31,448 nucleotides of DNA from contig CAZOZP010000044.1 of assembly GCA_964584325.1 (NCBI GenBank), positions 1-31,448 on the forward strand, in the 5' to 3' direction. The stretch is from CAZOZP01 sp964584325 (GTDB lineage: Bacteria; Bacteroidota; Ignavibacteria; Ignavibacteriales; Melioribacteraceae). The notes beneath the pieces were generated by a model. The model was not told where the DNA came from and searched no databases. It worked only from the letters and a program-made list of their open reading frames with translations. This document shows, one piece after another, positions 1 to 8,187 of the stretch; within the stretch, counting starts at the first letter, position 1, and every line of letters starts with the position of its first letter. Made by a program: the position numbers and the translations under genes.

Positions 1-252
1 CGGAAACATAAGTTTCTTCCAACGAAATGTTCGTTTCATCTGCGGAAACATATGTTTCTTCCAACGAAATGTTCGTTTCATCAACGGAAACATAAGTTTC
101 TTCCAACGAAATGTTCGTTTCATCTGCGGAAACATATGTTTCTTCCAACGAAATGTTCGTTTCATCTGCGGAAATGTAAGTTTATCTAACGGAAACGTTT
201 GTTTCAAGTGCGGGAATGAAACTGTTATTCGCTGTAATGCGGGTTTAATGAA
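1..252. repeat. 21-bp/42-bp tandem repeat array, decaying rightward
   Basis: Four near-identical 42-bp units (1-42, 43-84, 85-126, 127-168) are each made of two related 21-bp halves. The first half begins CGGAAACATAAGTTTCTTCC and the second ACGAAATGTTCGTTTCATCT. More diverged 21-bp units follow at 169, 190, 211 and perhaps 232. Units carry internal dyads: GAAACATATGTTTC is a perfect palindrome in two units, and AACGAA-ATG-TTCGTT has 6-bp arms. The period is a multiple of three. Plus frame 2 is open from base 2 to a TAA at 311-313 and reads GNISFFQ-RNVRFIC heptads. The minus strand reads DETNISL-EETYVSA heptads but has an in-frame stop at 182-184 and no ATG. The array may be the end of a repeat-rich gene beginning outside the window, or a noncoding array. 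Confidence 0.9.
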
Positions 253-257
253 CAATC

Positions 258-285
258 GTAGAGACTCTCAATCCTGTGTCTCTAC
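258..285. repeat. GTAGAGAC palindrome (REP-like hairpin)
   Basis: GTAGAGAC (258-265) and GTCTCTAC (278-285) form a perfect 8-bp stem around a 12-nt loop. It sits between the tandem array and the glycosidase terminator, with no T-run on either side, so it does not look like an intrinsic terminator. Short palindromes with GTAGAGAC/GTCTCTAC ends are, from memory, dispersed intergenic repeats in several bacterial groups. Whether it is repeated in this genome cannot be seen from one copy. Confidence 0.55.
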
Positions 286-321
286 TTTGTCACTTTCCGT
301 TGTAAATCATTAATCTGCAAT

Positions 322-348
322 AAAAAGGGCAGACACTTATGCCTGCCC
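322..348 (-). terminator. Intrinsic terminator of the GH57 gene
   Basis: Read on the minus strand, GGGCAGGC pairs with GTCTGCCC (327-348) as an 8-bp stem including one G-U pair, around a 6-nt loop. It is followed directly by a run of five T (322-326). It lies about 45 bp past the stop codon of the minus-strand glycosidase and is correctly oriented to end that transcript. Confidence 0.85.
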
Positions 349-393
349 CAACTTTGTTACTCGTTACACGTTACGCTTAATGCATCACGATTC

Positions 394-3300
394 TTATTTT
401 ATTAAAAGCATTCTTATTGTGGAAGAATGAACAGAAGTTTCAAGTCTGGCAAAATAAATACCGCTCGCTTTTCCTGAAGCATTCCAATTATACTTAAAAT
501 TGCCCGGTGATTTAGCTTCACCGCTGTATGTTTCAACCAATTCACCAAGAATATTGTAGATATTAAGTCTGAAGAATCCGGGTTTATCTATGCTGAAATT
601 AATAAGCGTAGATGGATTAAACGGATTTGGATAATTTTGCTCAAGTTTGAATGCACTTACAATGTTTGTTTTTGCATCATCTGTGGCAGTAGTAGGTTCA
701 AGTTCGAAATAGTAAAACTCATCAGCGTCAATGTTTCCGTCTCCGTTTCCGGCGGGAACCTGAACTTCAAGTGCTCCGTTATCGGAAGTCTGATAAGCTC
801 CTGCGGCCAGATAAATTCCGTCAGGTAAAGAAGAGTATTCAAGATTAAGATCAATAACTGCTTCAAGCACATTTCCGGAATTCAGTTGAACCGAACTGTT
901 ATTTCCGGTTACACCGGCCCAGGAATTAGAACTCTCGTTTGCAAGATACAGATCATGCTCAGCAACTTGTCCGGCCTTTGCCCATGGTGCTGCAGCATTG
1001 GAGCCCGGTGAAAGAGATGCAAAGAGGAACATATCTTTTCCAAGACTTTGAGCAGTGTTTGTTGCTACATAAAGTTTACCGTCAGAATAACCGGCATAGA
1101 GATTTACATTACCGGTTGAGGTAAGCAATCCGGCAGCATCGTCGAGATTTCCGTCAATAACAAATTCAGTGGGAGTCTCTTCGTTAAGAACTATAAGGTA
1201 ATCGTTACCGCCGTTGTTATCCCAGGTTTCATCGCTGTAGTGAATAACGAATGCAATATTGTTAACTTTCTGAGCGGCATTGTTAAAAGGTCCGATAAGA
1301 AGTTCAAGAGTATCACCGCTTTGTATAAAAGGAGTTTCAACAGCCGGACCGCTGCCGAAAATCACTGTTCCGGCCGGTCTGTAAGCTTCATTCGGAGTTT
1401 TCCAGGTTGAGCCGACAGCATTAACGCCCCAGTGGAGTTTTGCATTCTGAGAAACGCCTGAAATCTTTATTTTAATAACATCGCTGTTGCCCGGTTCTTC
1501 AGGAGTCCAGCTCACTGCACTGTTACCGCCGTTTCCGCCGCCGTTATAATTGCCTATCCATACATGCTGAATCGAAGAACGGGAAATATTTCCCTTAGCG
1601 TCTGTTGCTTCAACATAATAGTCAATCAATGCATTATCAAGATCAGTGATAGTAGCCGCATATTCAGAAGCTTTGTATGTAGGAGACGGATTAGTTGTAG
1701 AAGATATATAGCTTTGATTCATAGGAATAGAAATCCATTCATTTACTTCAGCACCGCCTTCAAATGTTTCGTTCTGAACTGAAGAAGGAGAATTAACACC
1801 GTCTTTGTCAATTCTGTATTTTAGAACTGCCTCAGAAACGCCGGCGTAATCATATATATATGTCCAAACGTTTACATCTGATGATTGTTGTATTCCCCAT
1901 TCAGTTCCACCGGGATTATAAGGATTTCTTTGGGGGTGATAAATAGAAGGGCCGGTAAGATCATTATTCGCACCGCTCTGAACAATCGAAAGAACTGAGG
2001 AAACTGCCTGATTGCAGGCTCTTGCCGGATGGGAATCCCATACGCCGTTTTCTGAGTTATCCCAATACCAGTAGCAGCTGGTCTGACTTACCATAAGGTA
2101 CTCCCAGGCGTTCTTTACATTCGCGCTTCCCGGTGACAATTGTTCTGCTGTTGCCACAATATTTTTTGCTGCAGTAACAATGCCCCAGCTATTTCTGTCC
2201 GGACTGTAGCCGGTTGATTTGTCAGGATCTCCGTTCCATTTTAAAAATTCCGGATCGCCGTTATCTGCACCTGACCAGCTCCCTGCTTCAACGTGAATTA
2301 CATCGTCTTGTGCAGGCGGATACATTTCAAGGTAATCCTGAACTGTGGTACATACGAACCGGGAAGGATTATCCTTAAGCCAGTTAACAAAGTTCTGGAA
2401 GTTTGAACCATAGTATGAATCAGTTCCGCCGCCGTAGTTGTCGCCGTCATGATGAAGTACAACCAATATCGGGTGTTCAGGATCTGTATTATAAGCTTCT
2501 AACTGACTTATAACGGAATCATAGTTAAGTGCTCCGAAGCCGCCGCGGCCGTCTTCATTTCCAAGATATCTTGATGTAGGAACAGCTATCATTCTGTAGG
2601 ATTGTCCGGTTGCTGGATCAACATACTCTACGAAATGCGGAGTGTGTCCCCATCTGGCAGATACCTTTGTCGGAGCCCAAAGACCATTAAGCTGCACCCA
2701 GTCGTTAGGATCAGAATTTCTTATATCGGCTTTGTTGGGCTCATATAAATTGCCGCCTGTATTAAAAGGATAGTTGTTGCTTGCTCTGTCAAAGTGAACG
2801 TTATCAACCATTACCCATTCGAGTCCCTCATCCACAAGTGCAGGAATCATTTCTTTATTGAAAGCATTTTCCGGAGGGAAAATACCTTTAGAATAACTTC
2901 CTGAAAAATTATCAGTAAAGGCTTTTTTGTGTTTTTGGATTTGTTTGCGGATATCATCATATCCGATTAAGCCCATTAATGGATGATGATAACCGAAGGC
3001 CACCATATCGATTCTCGGATTTCCGAGAGTTGTTGTCTGGGTCTTTATGTAGTTCCAGTTTGATTTCCAATTATTGAAGTTTGAGTTACCGTTAGCTTCA
3101 AGATTGTTCAGGTTTTCAATTAATGACCCAGAAAAACTAACCTGAGCTCCGAAATTACCCATATTCTGATTTATACCTTTTAAAACGGCATCTTTCGGCC
3201 AGCTTGTATAAGGGCCTGTGCGCGAATTAAATATATCATAAAGGTTGTAACTGTATGCGCCTCTTTCGGCAGTCTGCACAACTGTTTCATAAGGCCAGTA

Positions 3301-3414
3301 AATCGGCTGATGCATATGCCAGTGAAAGGCTATATATATCGGCGGATTTTGTGTCTGTCCGAAGATTATTGTAAAACAAAACAATAAAAAGAAAGCTTTA
3401 GTGAATTTGTTCAT
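394..3414 (-). CDS. Secreted GH57 family glycosidase (amylase/pullulanase-like) with T9SS sorting domain
   Basis: This is an exported alpha-glucan-acting enzyme, predicted to be displayed on or released from the cell surface by the type IX secretion system. Residues 1-20 form a signal peptide. The GH57 barrel follows, with HMHQP at 33-37, GYHHP at 141-145, FPPEN with the presumed nucleophile Glu182, and HHDGDN at 321-326 with the presumed acid/base Asp. Residues about 632-745 look like a beta-sandwich starch-binding module, and about 752-905 resemble a glucodextranase-C/DOMON-like domain. Residues 922-1006 are a T9SS type A sorting domain with the QNYPNPFNPST signature. The length (1006 aa) exceeds a bare GH57 enzyme because of these C-terminal modules. 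No strong Shine-Dalgarno precedes the ATG, but the signal peptide supports this start. The family and export route are secure; the exact substrate (starch, glycogen or pullulan) is inferred. Confidence 0.9.
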   Translation of the reverse strand: MNKFTKAFFLLFCFTIIFGQTQNPPIYIAFHWHMHQPIYWPYETVVQTAERGAYSYNLYDIFNSRTGPYTSWPKDAVLKGINQNMGNFGAQVSFSGSLIENLNNLEANGNSNFNNWKSNWNYIKTQTTTLGNPRIDMVAFGYHHPLMGLIGYDDIRKQIQKHKKAFTDNFSGSYSKGIFPPENAFNKEMIPALVDEGLEWVMVDNVHFDRASNNYPFNTGGNLYEPNKADIRNSDPNDWVQLNGLWAPTKVSARWGHTPHFVEYVDPATGQSYRMIAVPTSRYLGNEDGRGGFGALNYDSVISQLEAYNTDPEHPILVVLHHDGDNYGGGTDSYYGSNFQNFVNWLKDNPSRFVCTTVQDYLEMYPPAQDDVIHVEAGSWSGADNGDPEFLKWNGDPDKSTGYSPDRNSWGIVTAAKNIVATAEQLSPGSANVKNAWEYLMVSQTSCYWYWDNSENGVWDSHPARACNQAVSSVLSIVQSGANNDLTGPSIYHPQRNPYNPGGTEWGIQQSSDVNVWTYIYDYAGVSEAVLKYRIDKDGVNSPSSVQNETFEGGAEVNEWISIPMNQSYISSTTNPSPTYKASEYAATITDLDNALIDYYVEATDAKGNISRSSIQHVWIGNYNGGGNGGNSAVSWTPEEPGNSDVIKIKISGVSQNAKLHWGVNAVGSTWKTPNEAYRPAGTVIFGSGPAVETPFIQSGDTLELLIGPFNNAAQKVNNIAFVIHYSDETWDNNGGNDYLIVLNEETPTEFVIDGNLDDAAGLLTSTGNVNLYAGYSDGKLYVATNTAQSLGKDMFLFASLSPGSNAAAPWAKAGQVAEHDLYLANESSNSWAGVTGNNSSVQLNSGNVLEAVIDLNLEYSSLPDGIYLAAGAYQTSDNGALEVQVPAGNGDGNIDADEFYYFELEPTTATDDAKTNIVSAFKLEQNYPNPFNPSTLINFSIDKPGFFRLNIYNILGELVETYSGEAKSPGNFKYNWNASGKASGIYFARLETSVHSSTIRMLLIK

Positions 3415-3546
3415 GGCTGTTCCATAAATTATTAAAAAAGGTTATTTAAATCCGATTTAGAGTAGAATCCGACGGTATGAAACTTAGATAAGTTAGAGTG
3501 TAAAAACAACTACCTGAATGGGTAGATTAATAAGCCATAAGGCTTA

Positions 3547-5340
3547 TCAACCTACCGAGGGAATGCCTTCAGCGAGTCCGGATAATTCTTTTTCGAATTT
3601 TTCAAGTTCAGCAATCAAGCCGGATACTGCATTTTCAAATTCATATTTTGTATTAAGGAAGAGTTTCTTGTAGTAGTTAATTCCTTCCATAACATTGTTT
3701 TTATATTCAACAAGCTGTTTAATCTGGGCCTGGGTAACAGGCATTTCAATTGATTCAAGGTTATTTTTAAAATAATCAATATAAAGGCTTACTTCCTTAA
3801 TGAACATATGCGGTCTGAAATTAAGTCTGATTATATTAATTCTTCCGTAGATATGATCTATCATTTGTTTTAAAGAAACCACATCAGAGAAATATGCCAG
3901 GTTCGGACCCGGACATACAGTAACACCTGAATTTTTGTGTTTATCTGATATATTAACAAGAGCAGATTCTGCAAGACCTTCGCAAAGGCATTCTTTTTCA
4001 ATGATTTTTTCATATTGCTTTTCGAATTCGGCAGCGGGAAGATTTTTTTCCTTCAATTCGTTTATTTTCATTTTCTGATATTGCCTTGAAGCCGTACAGA
4101 TTACAATTTCAGTGAATTCAGTGTTAAACATAAGAAATTTCTTTTTGCAAACATTACCGGGTTTTCCTTCTTCCGCAAACTTTCTTTTCTGAACATTTTT
4201 CGAATTTCCGCGAACGCTGTTGAATGGAATTCCCATAGGAGATATATTGCTGAGATAAAGATCATTTTCACCGGCTTTTGCTAAGAGACTCAAAGTTTCC
4301 GGATCTACATTTGTGGCTTCGGGAACAAGGAGGAACGGAGTTCCCCAGCCAACTGAATCAAGATTGTAGTGTTTTAGAAGAAATTCGTGTTCAAGTGAAG
4401 TTCCAACTCCGCCCTGAGCTGTAAGCATTAGAGGCAGAGGTTTAGAAGGCACGGGTCTGTTCTTTGCTTTTAGCGCCTGAACAAGGATTTCAAATGTTGA
4501 CTCCTGAAGGAATTTTCTGTTTGCAGATAATTCTTCAAGAATAGGACCCATCAGAACACCGTCTTTAGCAAATGCATGACCGCCACAGTTTAATCCGGAT
4601 TCAACTCTGTATTCAGAAATCCAGATTCCTTTTTTCGCAAGATATTTACTTTGAATCAGAGCAGAACGGTAGTCGCTGATTTTTAAAATAATCTTCTTTT
4701 TCAGTTTACCGTAGATATCAGGATAGAAATCATCGAATGATTCCAGGTAGCTGTATAATTTCGGATTCATTCCTGCAGAAAGAATCAAAGATGATTCAAG
4801 ATTGCTGTTTGCAAAGCCGCGCAAAGCAGAATGTGCATCATTTTGTTCCGAAGGCAGTTTAACACCGTCAAGGTAGTTTTCTCTGTCAAGTTTTGTCATG
4901 ATATTCACATCAATTGACCCCGGAATGCAGTTAGTTTTCACAAATTCCAGCAGCACGTCACTTCCGGCATTTTTTTCTATAAGATTGAAATATTCTTTCT
5001 TAACAGTGGAGTAATCAGGCAGCAAAGAAAAGTATTTATCAGTTTCACTCCTGTCAGTTTCAATAGATGAAATCAGTTTGGCGGATTCAATCTCTACAAC
5101 TTTCCCGATTATATTAAGATATTCAGTAATTCTTTTAGCGCGGCCATCGTCAATATTCCTTTCAATAGGTATATATTCAAAACCATATTTTTTACAATAG
5201 AACTCCCGCATTTTTTCTATAAGAAAATCATCAACCAGAGAAATTGATGAAGATATTCCGAGAGAAGCAACTTTTGCAGGTGTATCGACAGTGTATCCAA
5301 GTCCCATAACGGGTATATGAAAAGTATGTAAGTTTTGCAA
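3547..5340 (-). CDS. Large nitronate-monooxygenase/FabK-like protein (uncharacterised)
   Basis: This 597-residue cytoplasmic protein has no signal peptide or membrane segment. Several blocks parallel FMN-dependent nitronate monooxygenase/FabK TIM barrels: an N-terminal strand with HIPVMGLGYTVDTPAKVA (8-25), SGLNCGGHAF (248-257) like the family's AGGH motif, AQGGVGT (308-314) at the phosphate-binding glycine loop, and VGWGTPFLLVPEA (330-342) like 'GTRFL..EA', followed by NSVRG. It is much longer than the usual 320-360 residues, with an insertion around 40-150 and a C-terminal extension of about 200 residues holding several cysteines (ECLCEG, CPGPN). The start is TTG, about 10 nt after GGAG; the nearby ATG is in another frame. 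It is a lone gene about 130 bp upstream, in sequence order of transcription, of the glycosidase. The coding call is firm, the fold is a moderate inference and the substrate is unknown. Confidence 0.6.
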   Translation of the reverse strand: MQNLHTFHIPVMGLGYTVDTPAKVASLGISSSISLVDDFLIEKMREFYCKKYGFEYIPIERNIDDGRAKRITEYLNIIGKVVEIESAKLISSIETDRSETDKYFSLLPDYSTVKKEYFNLIEKNAGSDVLLEFVKTNCIPGSIDVNIMTKLDRENYLDGVKLPSEQNDAHSALRGFANSNLESSLILSAGMNPKLYSYLESFDDFYPDIYGKLKKKIILKISDYRSALIQSKYLAKKGIWISEYRVESGLNCGGHAFAKDGVLMGPILEELSANRKFLQESTFEILVQALKAKNRPVPSKPLPLMLTAQGGVGTSLEHEFLLKHYNLDSVGWGTPFLLVPEATNVDPETLSLLAKAGENDLYLSNISPMGIPFNSVRGNSKNVQKRKFAEEGKPGNVCKKKFLMFNTEFTEIVICTASRQYQKMKINELKEKNLPAAEFEKQYEKIIEKECLCEGLAESALVNISDKHKNSGVTVCPGPNLAYFSDVVSLKQMIDHIYGRINIIRLNFRPHMFIKEVSLYIDYFKNNLESIEMPVTQAQIKQLVEYKNNVMEGINYYKKLFLNTKYEFENAVSGLIAELEKFEKELSGLAEGIPSVG

Positions 5341-5505
5341 TTAAATGAAACTCCATTTTGATATGACTTTCAAAATTACCTAAATTATCAATAAATTGTA
5401 AGGATATTTTTATTATAGTGTTTCTTTTCCGAAAATAAATACAAAACACAAAAATAATTTTCAAAATATGAGTTAATTTTTATATATTTAATCACAGATG
5501 AAGTT

Positions 5506-5513
5506 TATTTTTG
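5506..5513 (+). promoter_or_regulatory. Candidate -7 box TATTTTTG
   Basis: TATTTTTG matches the TAnnTTTG -7 element known from Bacteroidota promoters and lies about 95 bp before the response-regulator ATG, in the AT-rich gap between divergent genes. No convincing upstream TTTG element is visible at the usual spacing, so this is tentative. Confidence 0.3.
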
Positions 5514-5607
5514 TTCTATATAAATTTGTTTTAGTTACCGTTGGCAGCTAAAAATATCAGAATTAAATCCGATAATACACCAGAAGTTCAATAAATAAGG
5601 TATAATT

Positions 5608-6015
5608 ATGCCTGATGATATTAAATCAAAGCCAAAACTCTTAGTGGTTGAAGATGATTATGAAAATCAGAAGTTTCTTCAGATATTTCTTAAAAGAAAG
5701 TTCGAATTAGAAATTTGTGATTCATCCGAAACATTTTATGAAAAACTTGATCAGAAGAAATTTGACATAATACTTATGGATATTTCTCTTCGCGGCAAGA
5801 AAGACGGTTTGCAGCTTACACGGGAACTGCGCGAAATGGAAGAATACAAGAATCTTCCGATCGTCGGACTTTCCGCACATGCGTTCCAGCGCGATAAAGA
5901 CAACGCGTATAACGCAGGCGTGGATGTATTCCTTACAAAGCCTGTGCAGAACGATGTTCTTATGGAAACACTCATAAAGACACTTGAATCCAAATCAGGT
6001 ATTACTTTAGATTAG
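5608..6015 (+). CDS. Stand-alone response regulator receiver (CheY-like)
   Basis: This single-domain receiver (135 aa) is expected to be phosphorylated by a histidine kinase and to act through protein contacts, because no DNA-binding or enzymatic output domain is attached. The acidic pocket is Glu15-Asp16-Asp17, the phosphoacceptor is Asp58 in LMDIS, the switch Ser89 lies in GLSAHAF, and Lys111 lies in the TKP motif, so all functional positions are intact. No kinase gene is nearby. The 3' half is markedly richer in GC (60 of 120 bases at 5821-5940) than the 5' part (about 27 percent at 5641-5700). A hairpin at 6034 follows the stop codon. The partner and pathway are unknown. Confidence 0.92.
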   Translation: MPDDIKSKPKLLVVEDDYENQKFLQIFLKRKFELEICDSSETFYEKLDQKKFDIILMDISLRGKKDGLQLTRELREMEEYKNLPIVGLSAHAFQRDKDNAYNAGVDVFLTKPVQNDVLMETLIKTLESKSGITLD

Positions 6016-6033
6016 AATTGCATTTCAAATAAT

Positions 6034-6059
6034 TAAGGCTGCTTAAAAAGGCAGCCTTA
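6034..6059 (+). terminator. Hairpin after the response regulator
   Basis: TAAGGCTGC (6034-6042) and GCAGCCTTA (6051-6059) form a perfect 9-bp stem with an 8-nt loop, 18 bp after the response-regulator stop. There is no U-run after it, so it may be a weak terminator or a 3'-end-stabilising hairpin. Confidence 0.6.
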
Positions 6060-6188
6060 CATATTCTATTAATTCATGATAATTAGTCCTGCTTGAATTT
6101 GATTGGTTAAAAGTAATAATGCCATTATGGTAAAACTTAGTAAGATACTAGAATTATTGATCAAATATCCTGAAGGAAAGGATTTACA

Positions 6189-7343
6189 ATGAATAAGATT
6201 ATCCTTCTTGCATTGCTGACAGCCATATTATTATTTTCATCATCTCAGGCAAAGTCAGGTAATTATGATTCTCTGATTACTGCCGGAATTAAGCAAATTT
6301 ATAACATTGAATTTACAAAGGCAGAGAATACTTTTGCCTTAGTAAAAAAAAACTATCCTTCTGATGCTTCAGGGTATTTCTTTGATGCAATGATTGTCTG
6401 GTGGAAGATTATGCTGGATCAGGAAAACACTGAGTACGATGATTTGTTTGTGAAAAAACTTAACCTTACAATTGATAAATGTGACGAGTTGATTGAGAAT
6501 AATCCAGATAATGCTGATCACTATTTTTTTAAGGGCGGAGCGCTTGGTTTCAGGGGAAGACTTTATTCAGTAAGAGAGAAGTGGTTTCAGGCTGCTTCCG
6601 ACGGAAAAGATGCATTGCCTCTTGTTGAAAAGGTTGCACAATTGGATTCCGCAAATAAAGATATTAAACTCGGGTTTGGAATTTATAATTATTATGCCGC
6701 TACAATTCCCGACAAATTTCCTGTTGTTAAGCCGTTTATGATTTTTTTCCCGAAGGGTAACAGAGCTAAAGGTTTAGAACAGCTTCATCAAGTGGCTATG
6801 ACAGGAAAATTTGCAAAGTATGAAACAAGGTTTTTTCTCCTTACAATATTTTTCAATTTTGAAGAAAATAATGAAAAGGCTTTGGAATATGCAGAAATGC
6901 TTTACAAACAGTTTCCTGCCAATCCGGTTTTCCATAGATATATAGGCAGATTGGCAATAAAAATGAGAAGAAACGATGAAGCTTTTGAGATTTTCCGGGA
7001 TATATATAAGAAATGTAAGACCGGGAAATCGGGATATAACGCAAATACATTAAGAGAAGCATCTTATTATATAGCAGCAGAGTACGAGAGGCGTAATAAG
7101 CTGGATTCTGCCCTCACACTTATGGGAGAATCGCGCGGTATTTCATTAAAAATAGATAAAGACGGGCAGAGCGGATTTCTTGTAAATTCGACCTTATATA
7201 TCGCAAAAATGTATGAGAAATCTGCAGAGTTCGAGAAGTCGCTTAGGTTTTTCAAAATTGCATTAGGTTATAATGAATATAAAAATTCGCATACGGAAGC
7301 TAAAAACGGAATTAAACGAGTAGAAAAATTTGTAGAAAAATAA
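6189..7343 (+). CDS. Exported TPR-repeat protein
   Basis: This 384-residue protein has an N-terminal signal peptide (about 1-22, ending SSQA-KS). The rest is alpha-helical, with tetratricopeptide-like segments such as NNPDNADHYFFKGGALGFRG (about 99-118), EKALEYAEMLYKQFPANP, and a final pair of helices around EKSLRFFKIALGYNEY. It is probably a periplasmic or lipid-free scaffold for protein-protein contacts; no catalytic motif is seen. The ATG follows AAGGAAAGG at good spacing. The next gene, a methyltransferase, starts 10 bp downstream, so the two are probably co-transcribed. I do not recognise a named family. Confidence 0.85.
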   Translation: MNKIILLALLTAILLFSSSQAKSGNYDSLITAGIKQIYNIEFTKAENTFALVKKNYPSDASGYFFDAMIVWWKIMLDQENTEYDDLFVKKLNLTIDKCDELIENNPDNADHYFFKGGALGFRGRLYSVREKWFQAASDGKDALPLVEKVAQLDSANKDIKLGFGIYNYYAATIPDKFPVVKPFMIFFPKGNRAKGLEQLHQVAMTGKFAKYETRFFLLTIFFNFEENNEKALEYAEMLYKQFPANPVFHRYIGRLAIKMRRNDEAFEIFRDIYKKCKTGKSGYNANTLREASYYIAAEYERRNKLDSALTLMGESRGISLKIDKDGQSGFLVNSTLYIAKMYEKSAEFEKSLRFFKIALGYNEYKNSHTEAKNGIKRVEKFVEK

Positions 7344-7353
7344 AAGGCTGATA

Positions 7354-8187
7354 ATGAAATATTCTCCGGCTAATATTAATACCAACGATTACCACACAGT
7401 ATCTGTGATAGACGAACTCCCTTTATGGTCGGCTCCTTTCGGACTTGAACTTCTTAAGAAGGTAAGAATAGAAAAAAACTTAAGAATTCTTGATGTTGGC
7501 AGCGGTCTCGGATTTCCTTCAATCGAAATTGCGATGAGGTGCGGACTTACGACTCGTGTTTATTCGCTTGACCCGTGGAAAGGTGCAAACAACAGATCTG
7601 CATACAAGAGCAATGCAGCGGGCATTCAGAATATCACGATTGTTGAAAGTCCGTGCGAAAAAATTCCATTTGATGATAATTATTTTGATGTTATAGTTTC
7701 GAATAACGGATTAAATAATGTTGCCGGTCTGAACAAAAGTCTGGATGAATGCACCAGAGTTTTAAAAAAAGGCGGACAGCTTGTTTTCACGGCTAATTTA
7801 CCTGATACCATGAAGGAATTCTATGATGCTTTGAAAAAAGTATTATTTAATGAAATGAAAGCAATGGAACTTGCTAAAATTGAGCATCATATAGTTGAAA
7901 AAAGAAAATCAATAGAGTTTTTTCGGGAAATACTCACAAAGAAAGGACTTGAGGAAGTATCAATAGAAGAAGGTTTTTTTAGCCTCAGATTTGCAGATGC
8001 AGAATCAATGATGAACCATTTTCTTATAAGACTGGCATTTCTGCCTTCGTGGCTTGAAATATTATCGAACTGTGATTCTGACGATATACTGCAGAAGACT
8101 GTGGATTTAATCAATAATCAGCATAAGGGTAAAGAAATAATATTGTCTGTTCCTTTTGCTGTTTTTGAATTCAGAAAACCGGATTAA
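7354..8187 (+). CDS. Class I SAM-dependent methyltransferase
   Basis: This 277-residue cytoplasmic protein has a Rossmann-like SAM-binding domain of the Methyltransf_11/UbiE type. Motif I is DVGSGLGFP (47-55), the acidic residue that contacts the ribose is Asp73 in SLDPW, the motif around ESPCEKIPF precedes FDVIVSNNGLNN, and LKKGGQLVF is the usual post-motif III strand. The C-terminal 130 residues are helical and probably form a substrate lid. It starts 10 bp after the TPR gene and ends on a stop codon that interlocks with the stop of the convergent porQ gene. The substrate (small molecule, quinone or protein) cannot be told from sequence. Confidence 0.88.
   Translation: MKYSPANINTNDYHTVSVIDELPLWSAPFGLELLKKVRIEKNLRILDVGSGLGFPSIEIAMRCGLTTRVYSLDPWKGANNRSAYKSNAAGIQNITIVESPCEKIPFDDNYFDVIVSNNGLNNVAGLNKSLDECTRVLKKGGQLVFTANLPDTMKEFYDALKKVLFNEMKAMELAKIEHHIVEKRKSIEFFREILTKKGLEEVSIEEGFFSLRFADAESMMNHFLIRLAFLPSWLEILSNCDSDDILQKTVDLINNQHKGKEIILSVPFAVFEFRKPD

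Noticed and set aside
1..210. Possible CRISPR array
   Set aside because: The repeats are contiguous 21/42-bp units with no unique spacers between them, and no cas gene is present.
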